From NCBI RefSeq assembly GCF_014196345.1, contig NZ_JACIDN010000006.1, forward strand, positions 186,001 through 250,000: 64,000 bases of DNA. The letters are read 5' to 3'. The notes under the pieces were generated by a model, which did not search any database, was not told the DNA's origin, and saw only the letters and a list, made by a program, of their open reading frames with translations. Below, piece after piece: positions 52,524 through 60,316 of the stretch (position 1 is the stretch's first letter; each line of letters opens with the position of its first letter). The position numbers were made by a program, and so were the translations under genes. This stretch comes from Methylobacterium brachythecii. Its GTDB lineage: Bacteria; Pseudomonadota; Alphaproteobacteria; Rhizobiales; Beijerinckiaceae.

Positions 52524-52566
52524 CATACAGGGAACAATTGGATAATATCCAATTGTTCCCTGTATG
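52524..52566. repeat. perfect 20-bp palindrome with 3-nt spacer
   Basis: The left arm is CATACAGGGAACAATTGGAT (52524-52543), then AAT, then its exact reverse complement (52547-52566). No T-run follows on either strand, so it is not an intrinsic terminator. A perfect arm of this length suggests a maintained function such as a structured RNA, an operator, or a recombination or replication site, or the core of a small MITE-like element. It lies 62 bp before the start of the gene at 52629. Confidence 0.8.
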
Positions 52567-52628
52567 ACAAGAATGTCTATTGAAAATCTGCAGGTGCCAA
52601 CTCTCTACTACAGAAGGATTTATTATAA

Positions 52629-53108
52629 ATGCCGTTCGATAAGTCGAAATACAGAGATATACCATACAATGTCACACCAGACGACATCGACGACTGGAAG
52701 AGATTCCCGATCTCATACCTGCATCTGATAGAAATAGCAGGCCCCGGTAATACGAAGCTTTACGCTATACGGATAAGGAGCATTGATGGCGATTTTCTGA
52801 TGCCCGGAGAAACGTCTTCCGATCTCGAACATATGCATGAGAAGATCGAGCATATGCGCCTGGAGCTGTCGTTTGGTTGGGGCCAAGCGACGAAACGGAC
52901 ACGGGCCCTGTTGGCCGGCATTCAACGCACCCTTTGGGCAGAGCGGGAAGTCGCGGATTCAGCGCCTGCCGAGTCACCGAAGAGCCCCTCAGAGATCTAC
53001 GGGAGGGTCGTCTCCGAGGAGCATGCGCAGCTGCTGGCGGAGAAGTTTCTGAAAATCGCGACCGATCTTCTCGGCCCTGAGCGCGACGAAGAGGATGTCG
53101 AGGAATGA
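52629..53108 (+). CDS. hypothetical protein next to the PARIS-like pair
   Basis: A 159-residue protein with AGAAGGA 10 nt before its ATG. It has an N-terminal region KYRDIPYNVTPDDIDDWKRFPISYLHLIEIAGPGNTKLYAIRIRSIDG that looks like a beta-rich fold, then a helix and an acidic C-terminus. I recognise no family. The protein-like composition and the AT-rich leader support a real gene. Its last 120 bp overlap, tail to tail, the end of the DUF4435 gene on the other strand. It may belong to that defence system, for instance as a trigger or inhibitor, but there is no direct sign of this. Confidence 0.65.
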   Translation: MPFDKSKYRDIPYNVTPDDIDDWKRFPISYLHLIEIAGPGNTKLYAIRIRSIDGDFLMPGETSSDLEHMHEKIEHMRLELSFGWGQATKRTRALLAGIQRTLWAEREVADSAPAESPKSPSEIYGRVVSEEHAQLLAEKFLKIATDLLGPERDEEDVEE

Positions 53109-53894
53109 CGTGCCGAGCTTCGCTTCGCCCACGAGATGCTGGAGCAGTTCCTTCCCCTTGCAAAGTCGCAGCAGCTGACCGTCGGGCACCGTAGATCGAC
53201 GATCCGCAGGGTGAACCGAGCCCATGACACTCCTTAGCAGCTCGAGCTGCCGGATCCGCTCCTCAGCGATGAGATGCGCGTACTCGTCGTCGGCAATGGA
53301 CTGCCGCGCGCTCTTCGGGCCAAGGCTGTGATGGATCGCGCTCTCGGCGAAATCGTCGAGGGCCTCGTCGAAGAGAACTCTCGCTCGTTCGAGGGTCGAG
53401 CGACGAAGCTGCGTTTCGAATCCAGGCTCCGTCCGGTGCTTCGAGAAGTGGACCGCGTGTCCGATCGCGTCAGTTTTGCAGAACGCGATGTTTTCGATCT
53501 CATGGAAGCCGAGGAAGACGACCCTGCCGGCTCCGAGCTCCGCGGATTTGAAGGTCATGAACGAAGACCGGGCGTCCAGCAGCAACTCCGATCTGCCCAG
53601 CGCACTGAGCGCATCGCCGTCGCAAAGGCCGAAGTACGGGCTTTTTGGTTGGCGACGGGCCTGTTCCTCGAGCGCCGCGAATACGCCGCTATGACCGTCG
53701 GAAACATCGTCGAAGTCGTCTTGCGGCTGCTTGAACCTGACGAAGGCCGACAGCCTGGGACCCGCAAGCAGACTGAGCAATCGGGGGTCGAGGCGACCCT
53801 CGATGTAGCAGACGGCGTTTCTCTCTACGGCCGCATGGACGTCCCTGGGGCTTCGATAGTCGTGGATATCGGTGAACGTGAACCGCCGCCTCAT
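52989..53894 (-). CDS. PARIS AriB-like DUF4435 (TOPRIM-type) protein
   Basis: A 301-residue protein fitting DUF4435: VERNAVCYIEGRLD near the N-terminus (acidic TOPRIM-like Glu), FGLCDGDALSALG (the D-x-D position) and VVFLGFHEIENIAF. In PARIS systems AriA, an ATPase, holds AriB, a DUF4435 nuclease, and releases it when a phage anti-restriction protein is sensed; AriB then cuts host tRNA. The start overlaps the ATPase stop as ATGA (53891-53894). Length and order fit AriB. It could also belong to another AAA-TOPRIM (OLD-like) pair, since sequence alone does not decide. Confidence 0.75.
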   Translation of the reverse strand: MRRRFTFTDIHDYRSPRDVHAAVERNAVCYIEGRLDPRLLSLLAGPRLSAFVRFKQPQDDFDDVSDGHSGVFAALEEQARRQPKSPYFGLCDGDALSALGRSELLLDARSSFMTFKSAELGAGRVVFLGFHEIENIAFCKTDAIGHAVHFSKHRTEPGFETQLRRSTLERARVLFDEALDDFAESAIHHSLGPKSARQSIADDEYAHLIAEERIRQLELLRSVMGSVHPADRRSTVPDGQLLRLCKGKELLQHLVGEAKLGTSFLDILFVALRAEKIGRDFQKLLRQQLRMLLGDDPPVDL

Positions 53895-55108
53895 GCCTCG
53901 ACGGTCTCGCCGACGACAGCTCCTCCCCGACGCCCCGCAGCGGTCGCCCCTTCGACGAATTTGCCGATGAGGGACAGGTCGTGGGTCGTAAACAGGATCG
54001 TCAATCCCGCCATTCGTGCACTGAGCTTCTCAAGAGCTGCGAGGAGCAGTTCCGACGTGCGGCCATGCAGGTGCACGTGGAGCTCGTCGATGAGGATGAT
54101 CGCCGAACGCTTCTCATGAAGCTTGAGCCAAGCAAAGAGCTGCAGCAGCATCTGTTCCCCACTGCCCAGAAGCTCGATCCCATGGGAGCGCCGGTCGCGT
54201 TCGAGATCGGATCGCTTGCCGTCCCGATCGGCTTCCTGCCCGCAGGAAAGCGGTTCGGGATCTACGAGGAGGCTCGAATACAGATGATGTTGATTGCTCG
54301 TCCGCTCGTTCGGAAACAGTTCCTTACGTATTCCAAATTGCGCGAACACGTATTTGTTCAGCCACCGAACTAGCTTTCGAAATTCCTCCGGTCGTTCCCA
54401 TTTATAGTAATGAATAACCTGATGGAATAACTCGTTGTTTTTCCATATTGTCGAGAGGCGCTGGACGGATGCATAGCGCGAGCTGACCTGGCGCCTTCTA
54501 TAGCTAGGTTCGACAACGCCGAAAGTCCAATTGGGCTGAAAGAACAAGACGACGGGGGCCGCCACCTCACCCTGCGAGTGATCGGGAGACCAGCGGCCGT
54601 CGTCCTTTCTGACGCTGTCGTAGAACAACTGTCCGTTCTCGTCGCATTGAGGCGGACTGTAGCCGTCTGGGCGACCGCTGAAGCCGATTGTACCTGTTGG
54701 AAGATCGTCGAACCTGGGTAGATGAGGAAGATCGAGCTGCGACAGCTGAGATGCGGCATAGCCGAACAAGATGCGAAGCAGAAACTCTCCTCGGGATCGG
54801 CCGGATTGATAAATCGCATGCAGATCCAGCACGATCCGGGTCTGTTCGTCCGCACGCGATTTCAGGTAATCCGACTGATCGCTCTGGAGCAGATCGAAAG
54901 TCGCGGCAATGCAGTCGAGGATCGTCGTCTTGCCGCACCCGTTCGGGCCGACCATCATGAAGATGTCGGCCAGGGGCCTGGGTGCCTCTTCGTTCCCCGT
55001 ACGCGGACCGATGAAGGTAACGGTATGAAATCGGTCTCCGCGAAAGGGTCCGATGTTCGAAACGGAAATGCGGACGGGTTTGATCCGCCATCTGCGCGGC
55101 GGTCTCAT
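53891..55108 (-). CDS. PARIS AriA-like AAA ATPase
   Basis: A 405-residue ABC/AAA_15-type ATPase with RISVSNIGPFRG at the start, Walker A MVGPNGCGKTT (54-61), signature LLGSGEQMLLQLFAW, Walker B AIILIDELHVHLHG and H-loop LFTTHDLS. The middle (about 90-250) has no named domain. The start is ATG at 55108, with AAGGA 4 nt upstream; the open frame goes on to 55156. It is coupled to the DUF4435 gene. The partner makes it AriA-like rather than PtuA-like. Confidence 0.8.
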   Translation of the reverse strand: MRPPRRWRIKPVRISVSNIGPFRGDRFHTVTFIGPRTGNEEAPRPLADIFMMVGPNGCGKTTILDCIAATFDLLQSDQSDYLKSRADEQTRIVLDLHAIYQSGRSRGEFLLRILFGYAASQLSQLDLPHLPRFDDLPTGTIGFSGRPDGYSPPQCDENGQLFYDSVRKDDGRWSPDHSQGEVAAPVVLFFQPNWTFGVVEPSYRRRQVSSRYASVQRLSTIWKNNELFHQVIHYYKWERPEEFRKLVRWLNKYVFAQFGIRKELFPNERTSNQHHLYSSLLVDPEPLSCGQEADRDGKRSDLERDRRSHGIELLGSGEQMLLQLFAWLKLHEKRSAIILIDELHVHLHGRTSELLLAALEKLSARMAGLTILFTTHDLSLIGKFVEGATAAGRRGGAVVGETVEA

Positions 55109-55325
55109 CCTATCCTTGGCCGGCATTCCGCCCATCCATGTCGCCGCGCGCCGCACGGAGCCGGTCGCAGTTGAATGACATAGCTGCGCGCGCTCGTCCG
55201 TTCATCCTGCGCGTCGAGGGGCATCGCCCGACGTTGCATGACGAGGAGCATGAGCGTTCGTCGGCGATCGGCATCGCGAGCCTTCCGGAATCGGCCAGCG
55301 CCGAAAAACGGGCGACGCCAGCTCA
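55109..55325. other. 217-bp intergenic region upstream of the PARIS-like operon
   Basis: Presumed promoter region of the minus-strand operon. No motif is clear. It ends at the LysR remnant. Confidence 0.35.
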
Positions 55326-55619
55326 TCACTCTCCGGACTCGACGGCCCGGAGGGCCTCGGGCACGGCGGCACCCCAGTCCGCGCACTTGCGCGCGATGAT
55401 CCGCTTGAACGCTGCGATCTCGGGCGAGGCGTCGCCGATCCGATGGCTCATGATGATAGGCGACGAGACGGCCTCGGCCAGCTCAAGGTAGCGCACGTCC
55501 TCCGTCCGCGCTCTCCGCACCGATTCCGGCACGACCGCGATCCCTTCTTCGGCCGCCACCAGCCCGATGGCGATCTGGAGCTCCCGCGCCTCCTCGGGCC
55601 AATCTATGTCGCTCCGCAT
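55326..55619 (-). pseudogene. LysR-type regulator, C-terminal remnant
   Basis: The minus strand encodes ELQIAIGLVAAEEGIAVVPESV, then SSPIIMSHRIGDASPEIAAFKRII, which matches the end of the effector-binding domain of LysR regulators of the CatR/BenM type. The helix-turn-helix and most of the sensor domain are gone. With the catB/pcaD remnants 3.6 kb away it is probably the old regulator of that catabolic cluster, split by insertion of the PARIS-like genes. Confidence 0.75.
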
Positions 55620-55664
55620 GCAAGCGATCTGCTGCTCGAAAAAGCGGTTTTTGCGTCGGTCGTC

Positions 55665-55853
55665 ACGCGGCTTCGTGCGGCCGAGGAGCGCGCGGTCGCC
55701 ATCGTGGGCGAGGCACGGTCCGTAGTTCGGCGGATCGCCTCTGCACTCGAAGAAGCGGCCTACCTGTCCGGTGCCGAGATCGAGGCGATCATGATCGCTT
55801 CAGCCAACGCGGCCGGTGATCCCGAGGTATCGACCAAGATGGAGGATGCGTGA
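55665..55853 (+). pseudogene. C-terminal remnant of an M41 (FtsH-like) protease
   Basis: The plus strand reads LRAAEERAVAIVGEARSVVRRIASALEEAAYLSGAEIEAIMIASANA, the helical tail pattern of FtsH-like proteases (compare the tail of the gene at 36713: KATAVLQDRRDQLEAIADHLLRRRWLSFAEIEQVL). All AAA and zinc domains are missing. It abuts the LysR remnant head to head, so this is a breakpoint between two broken genes. Its stop overlaps the next small gene's start (ATGA at 55850). Confidence 0.6.
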
Positions 55854-56047
55854 TGTTCGCGCTTCCACCAAACGAACCCGACGTCGGTGATCGGGAGCCC
55901 CTGGACGCCGGGATCGACGGACTGTGCGAGATCCTCGATGCCGATCGGGAGGCGGTCATCGAGAGCTTGGCTGACATCATCCGGCGTCGCGCTGCTTTCG
56001 AAGAAGCACGGCGCCAGTTTGAGAAGGGAGGCGGTCGCGATGCCTGA
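55850..56047 (+). CDS. 65-residue hypothetical protein
   Basis: A small acidic helical protein (DAGIDGLCEILDADREAVIESLADIIRRRAAFEEARRQFEKG). Its ATG overlaps the TGA of the M41 remnant, and the following gene starts before its own stop. This suggests all three were one operon: protease, this small protein and the DUF6634-like protein. No function is known. Confidence 0.5.
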   Translation: MMFALPPNEPDVGDREPLDAGIDGLCEILDADREAVIESLADIIRRRAAFEEARRQFEKGGGRDA

Positions 56048-56433
56048 CTCCGTCCCACTTCTCGCCTCCGAGATCGGCTTCAAAGTCATGGACGACGAAT
56101 TCCTGCTGTCAAGATTCTTCGATCCCGGGTCTCCCATGGAAAAGGAGCCGCTCGCGTCGGAGATGCGGGCGATCGCCGAGGGCCGCGACCCAACCCACGA
56201 TGGCCTCGCCGGCGCGCATCCTGGACGACTGGTGGCAAGTCGCGCATCCGCTCTGGGGATATGTCGTGCTGCTCGGCCGGGTGACGGGCCATCCGTTACT
56301 CGGCAACAGCAACATCCACACGAGTGCAGTCCGAGCCCTCGCCCTCGATCTCTCATGGGCGCGCACGACGTCGCGACTCTATCGGCTCGGCACTCCGCGC
56401 CTCGCAGGATCGCCGCCGAGCACCACATGCTAG
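56040..56433 (+). pseudogene. DUF6634-like gene with a frameshift
   Basis: The first frame reads MPDSVPLLASEIGFKVMDDE, then LASEMRAIAEGRDPT. Near 56200 the similarity moves to another frame that reads LDDWWQVAHPLWGYVVLLGRVTGHPLLGNSNIHTSAVRALALDLSWARTTSRLYRLGTP, the second half of a small protein type (DUF6634, from memory) common in Methylobacterium-like genomes. A single indel explains it. It could be a sequencing error, but the decayed genes just upstream favour real decay. Confidence 0.65.
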
Positions 56434-56476
56434 GTTGAATACGCGAGGCTTCCTTCGGCTACCGGACGGTGAAGGC

Positions 56477-57178
56477 ATGACAGACATCCCCTATCGGAAC
56501 GCCCTGATCATCGGAGCAGGGTCCGGCATCAGCGGATCCATGACGCGCCTTCTCCGTTCAGCGGGTCTGCCGGTCATCATTGCCGCGCGGAATACCGACA
56601 AGCTGACGCCTCTCGTCGAGGAGACCGGCCCAATCGCTCTCCAAGTGGACGCAAGCGATCCCGTCGGAGTAGCGCGCCTCTTCGACGAGACCGAAGCTCG
56701 GATCGGTACGCCCGAGGTCGTGATCTACAACGCCAGCGGCCGCGTGCGAGGCCCAATAGCGGATCTCGATCCCGGGGAGGTCGAGCGGGCCGTGGGGGTC
56801 TCGGCCCTCGGTGCCTTCTATTCGGTCCAGCAGGCCGCCAAGCGCATGATCCCGGCCGGCAAGGGCGCGATCCTGCTTACGGGCGCTACCGCCGGCGTTA
56901 AAGGGTTCGCTCTGTCATCGCCGTTCGCAATGGGCAAGTTCGCGTTACGGGGGCTGGCTCAGAGCGCGGCACGCGAACTTGCTCCGCAGGGCATCCATGT
57001 CGCGCACGTGGTCATCGACGGACGCGTTCGTCCGGTGGGCCATACCGATCCGGAGGACCGGCCCGACAGCACTCTCGATCCTGATGCGATCGCCCAAAGC
57101 TACATCAATCTCCTCCGCCAGCATCGGAGCGCCTGGTCGTGGGAGATTGAAATCAGGCCATGGGTTGAGAGCTTTTGA
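56477..57178 (+). CDS. short-chain dehydrogenase/reductase family protein
   Basis: A 233-residue SDR. The cofactor site is IIGAGSGISGSMTRLL with the glycine pattern of NAD(P)-binding, and NASG replaces the usual NAG. The catalytic Y-x-x-x-K reads F-A-M-G-K (SSPFAMGKFALRG), so the Tyr is Phe. The pseudogene copy at 25882 has the same change. The enzyme may therefore not be a normal oxidoreductase. The ATG at 56477 has GAAGG just upstream. It is the intact partner of the broken inverted copy. Confidence 0.82.
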   Translation: MTDIPYRNALIIGAGSGISGSMTRLLRSAGLPVIIAARNTDKLTPLVEETGPIALQVDASDPVGVARLFDETEARIGTPEVVIYNASGRVRGPIADLDPGEVERAVGVSALGAFYSVQQAAKRMIPAGKGAILLTGATAGVKGFALSSPFAMGKFALRGLAQSAARELAPQGIHVAHVVIDGRVRPVGHTDPEDRPDSTLDPDAIAQSYINLLRQHRSAWSWEIEIRPWVESF

Positions 57179-57196
57179 CTAGTTCGGCAGCACACG

Positions 57197-57397
57197 ATGC
57201 CGCCCACTAGTCTTCGAGTATTTCGTTCGGCAGACGGCGGCTTTGCGGGCGCCCCGGTCGTTTATTGGGTAGATCGCATAATTCCAATACGGACATTCTA
57301 CGCCTATTGGACTAAACGCGCCGCTTCTCAAGGCTGGAAAGCTCAGTACGTAAGCTCGACCTTAATCATTTCGATTGCGCGGGGTGAGAAACGTTAG
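57197..57397 (+). CDS. possible 66-residue hypothetical protein
   Basis: A short frame with a protein-like sequence (VVYWVDRIIPIRTFYAYWTKRAASQGWKAQYVSSTLIISIARG) but no family and no clear ribosome binding site. It may be a small gene or chance. Confidence 0.35.
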   Translation: MPPTSLRVFRSADGGFAGAPVVYWVDRIIPIRTFYAYWTKRAASQGWKAQYVSSTLIISIARGEKR

Positions 57398-57595
57398 GTG
57401 AGGAGCACAGCTCCGGCCTTCCGCCGCAACATTTGGAGCTTGGCCCTTGTCCCCACGTCACGACTGAAAAGCTCCCTGGCAACGTTTCATCGCCTGTCGC
57501 ATGTGATGCAGTTTAACATTTTTGCACTGAGAGGGAACGAAGGGAGGACCAAGAGGCTTCCATGCTGCCCACCCAATGGGCAGAGGAGCATAAAA

Positions 57596-58000
57596 ATGCG
57601 TCGCATCGCTTTCGCCGTCCTAGCCGCAACCATGCTGGCGACCCCAGTCCTCGCCGAAAGCGCCAAGCCGGTTGCTCCGCCCGCCGAGGTTAAGTTCGCA
57701 ACAGCGCCGCCGACAGCAGTGCTCAGCTACAACCTCATTGGACTGACGGTCGTAGATGGCTCCAACAGTACGGTTGGTGAGATCAAGGATCTTATTGTCA
57801 ACGACGGTAAGCTCGTCGGCTACATCCTATCAGTCGGCGGCTTTCTAGGTATGGGTGAGCACTACGTCGCCGTCGAGCCGTCGTCAGTGGGTCTCACCTA
57901 CGATGAAAGCGCCAAGAAGTGGGTAGCTTCGGTTAACACGACCAAGGAAAAGCTCAAGGAAGCACCGCAGTTTAAATACGAGGGCAAGTTCAAGCACTAA
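57596..58000 (+). CDS. PRC-barrel domain periplasmic protein
   Basis: A 134-residue protein with a signal peptide (RRIAFAVLAATMLATPVLAES, cut after VLA) and one PRC-barrel domain (LIGLTVVDGSNSTVGEIKDLIVNDGKLVGYILSVGGFLGMGEHYVAVE). Secreted PRC-barrel proteins are frequent in Rhizobiales and may be stress related; the function is not known. Codon use is less GC-rich than in the neighbours. A strong hairpin follows it. Confidence 0.88.
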   Translation: MRRIAFAVLAATMLATPVLAESAKPVAPPAEVKFATAPPTAVLSYNLIGLTVVDGSNSTVGEIKDLIVNDGKLVGYILSVGGFLGMGEHYVAVEPSSVGLTYDESAKKWVASVNTTKEKLKEAPQFKYEGKFKH

Positions 58001-58007
58001 GGCCACT

Positions 58008-58038
58008 ATGATCGGGAGCACTTTGAGCTCCCGATCAT
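58008..58038 (+). terminator. hairpin terminator after the PRC-barrel gene
   Basis: A perfect 12-bp stem (ATGATCGGGAGC and GCTCCCGATCAT) with a 7-nt loop follows the stop by 7 bp. Only a weak T-run (TTTC) comes after it, but position and stability suggest a terminator, possibly in both directions. Confidence 0.65.
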
Positions 58039-58117
58039 TTCATCCAATATTGGATGTTAAAGTATTCCTCACCTGTAGAGCGCTTGACATGTTTTGTTTG
58101 ATTAAGTTCGGGCTATC

Positions 58118-60313
58118 TCATGCCGCGTCGGGCATCCGCTCCAGCAGCTTGTCGAGCGTGATCGGGTAGTCGCGCACCCGGATGCCGGTCGCATTGTAGA
58201 TGGCGTTGGCGACCGCCGCCGCACATCCGCAGATGCCGAGTTCACCGACGCCCTTGGCTTTCATCGGCGAGGAGATCGGGTCGACCTCGTCTAAGAAGAT
58301 CACCTCCTGGTGTGGGATGTCGGCGTGTACAGGCACCTCGTAGCCCGCGAGGTCGTGGTTGACGAAAAAGCCGCGGGTCTTGTCGACCACGAGTTCCTCC
58401 ATCAGCGCCGCGCCAACCCCCATCGTCATCGCTCCGATGACTTGGCTGCGGGCCGATTTCGGGTTCAGGATTCGGCCGCCCGCGCAGACGGCGAGCATCC
58501 GTCGGACGCGGATCTCGGCCGTTGCGGCATCGACGCCGACCTCGACGAAATGCGCGCCGAAGGTCGATTGTTGGTACTTGTTGGCGAGGCCCTCGAACTC
58601 GATCGCGTCCTCGGCGACGAGCTCGCCGGCCTCGGCAAGCGGGAGGCTGCGGTTGCCGGAACGGACTTGGCTGTCCTCGAATACCGCGTCGTCCGAATTG
58701 AAGCCGAGCTTCTGTGTTACCGCCTCGCGCAACTTGGCGCAGGCAGCGTAAACGCCCGAGGTCGAACTGTTGGCGCCCCACTGGCCGCCCGAGCCGGAGG
58801 AAATAGGGAAGGAGGAGTCGCCGAGACGCACGACCACTTTGTCGAGGGTGACACCCATCATCTCGGCCGCGGTCTGGCCGATGATCGTGTAGGTCCCGGT
58901 GCCGATATCGGTCATGTCGGTCTCGACGGTGACCATGCCGTCGGCTCCGAGCCGGACGCGAGCGCCAGACTTCATTACCTGGTTGTTGCGGAAGGCTGCG
59001 GCCACACCTAGCCCAACTCGCCAGCGCCCATCGCGGACCTGACCGGGCGTCGCAACCCGCTTCGACCAGCCGAAGCGCTCGGCGCCGTCGCGCAAGGCTG
59101 CCACGAGCTGGCGTTGCGAGAAGGGCCGCTCCGGCTTCTCCGGATCGACCTGGGTGTCGTTCTTGATCCGAAACTGAACCGGGTCCATCCCGAGCCGGTC
59201 GGCCATCTCATCGACGGCCATTTCCAGCGCCATCAGGCCCGGCGCCTCGCCTGGTGCGCGCATGGCGTTGCTCTCGGGCAGGTCGAGCGCCGCGACACGC
59301 TCGGCCGTCATCCGGTTGGATCCGGCGTAGAGCAGCCGCGTCTGCGCGACTGCGCCCTCGGGCCGGCCGCCCACCTGGTTGCCCGACCAGCTCTCATGCC
59401 CGATCGCGATGATCGTGCCGTCTGTGTCCGCGCCGATGCGGATGCGCTGGATCGTGCCCGAGCGATGAACGGTGTTGTTGAACATTAGCGGCCGGGTCAG
59501 TGCGACTTTCACAGGCCGTCCCGCCTGCCGCGCGCCGAGCGCGGCGAGGATCACGTCGGAGCGGATCCAAAGCTTGCCGCCGAAGCCGCCGCCGATAAAG
59601 GGCGAGATTAGCCGCACCTTCTCCTTCGGCATCTTCAGCGTCTTAACGATGTCGCTGACGCTCCTGTCGATCATCTGGTTGGAGGTCCACACCGTCAGCG
59701 CGTCGCCCTCCCAGGAGGCGATGGAAGCATGCGGCTCCATCATCGCATGCGCCTCGTTCGGCGTGGTGTACGTCTCTTCGAGCCGAACCGCCGCCTTGCC
59801 GAAGGCAGCTTCGAAATTGCCGATGGCGGTCTCGGCCGGGTTGGTCTGGATCTTGGCGGCCTTGGCCGAGCCCCGCGACGCCGCGAGGTCGAAGGCGCCC
59901 TTCGCCTCGTCGTAATCGACCCTGACTAAAGCAGCGGCGGCACGGGCTTGCTCGAAGCTCTCGGCCACCACCAGGGCCACGGCCTGATGGTAATGCGCGA
60001 CCTCGGGGCCGCCGAGCAGGGGTGCGGTGTTGAACTGACCCAGGCCGAGCGGGCCGGCCGTCTCGGCGGTGACGATCGTCACTACACCCGGCGCGGCCTT
60101 GGCCGTCGTGAGGTCCATGCCGGCAATGCGGCCCTTCGCGACGCCGGAGCCGACCACGAAGCCGTATAGGGGCGTCAGCGTCGGGTCGTGCCAATCGTAG
60201 GCGTAGGGGGCAGTGCCGGTGACCTTGTAGGGGCCCTCGATGCGGTCGGTCGGCTTGCCGATCACCTTCAGCTGGTCGATCGGGTTCCGGCCGGCGGGCG
60301 TGTCGAACTTCAT
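58118..60313 (-). CDS. paoC: periplasmic aldehyde oxidoreductase, molybdenum subunit
   Basis: A 731-residue xanthine-oxidase-family large subunit that binds the molybdenum cofactor and oxidises aldehydes to acids. It shows the family start with IGKPTDRIEGPYKVTGTAPYAYD, the cofactor-binding stretches FIGGGFGGK, RAPGEAPG and GSGGQWGANSS, and the catalytic Glu in KGVGELGICG near the C-terminus. Its 5' neighbours encode the FAD and 2Fe-2S subunits in the usual PaoABC order. It has no signal of its own and is likely carried out by the Tat signal of the small subunit. Confidence 0.9.
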   Translation of the reverse strand: MKFDTPAGRNPIDQLKVIGKPTDRIEGPYKVTGTAPYAYDWHDPTLTPLYGFVVGSGVAKGRIAGMDLTTAKAAPGVVTIVTAETAGPLGLGQFNTAPLLGGPEVAHYHQAVALVVAESFEQARAAAALVRVDYDEAKGAFDLAASRGSAKAAKIQTNPAETAIGNFEAAFGKAAVRLEETYTTPNEAHAMMEPHASIASWEGDALTVWTSNQMIDRSVSDIVKTLKMPKEKVRLISPFIGGGFGGKLWIRSDVILAALGARQAGRPVKVALTRPLMFNNTVHRSGTIQRIRIGADTDGTIIAIGHESWSGNQVGGRPEGAVAQTRLLYAGSNRMTAERVAALDLPESNAMRAPGEAPGLMALEMAVDEMADRLGMDPVQFRIKNDTQVDPEKPERPFSQRQLVAALRDGAERFGWSKRVATPGQVRDGRWRVGLGVAAAFRNNQVMKSGARVRLGADGMVTVETDMTDIGTGTYTIIGQTAAEMMGVTLDKVVVRLGDSSFPISSGSGGQWGANSSTSGVYAACAKLREAVTQKLGFNSDDAVFEDSQVRSGNRSLPLAEAGELVAEDAIEFEGLANKYQQSTFGAHFVEVGVDAATAEIRVRRMLAVCAGGRILNPKSARSQVIGAMTMGVGAALMEELVVDKTRGFFVNHDLAGYEVPVHADIPHQEVIFLDEVDPISSPMKAKGVGELGICGCAAAVANAIYNATGIRVRDYPITLDKLLERMPDAA

Positions 60314-60316
60314 GGC

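Larger units (their letters stand above)
51735..52628. other. 894-bp structured intergenic region
   Basis: No gene is supported. The first 600 bp show nothing clear. The last 220 bp turn AT-rich and hold three short direct repeats and two perfect inverted repeats, described separately, before the gene at 52629. Confidence 0.55.

Noticed and set aside
52524..52566. Intrinsic terminator
   Set aside because: The stem is strong but no T-run follows on either strand.
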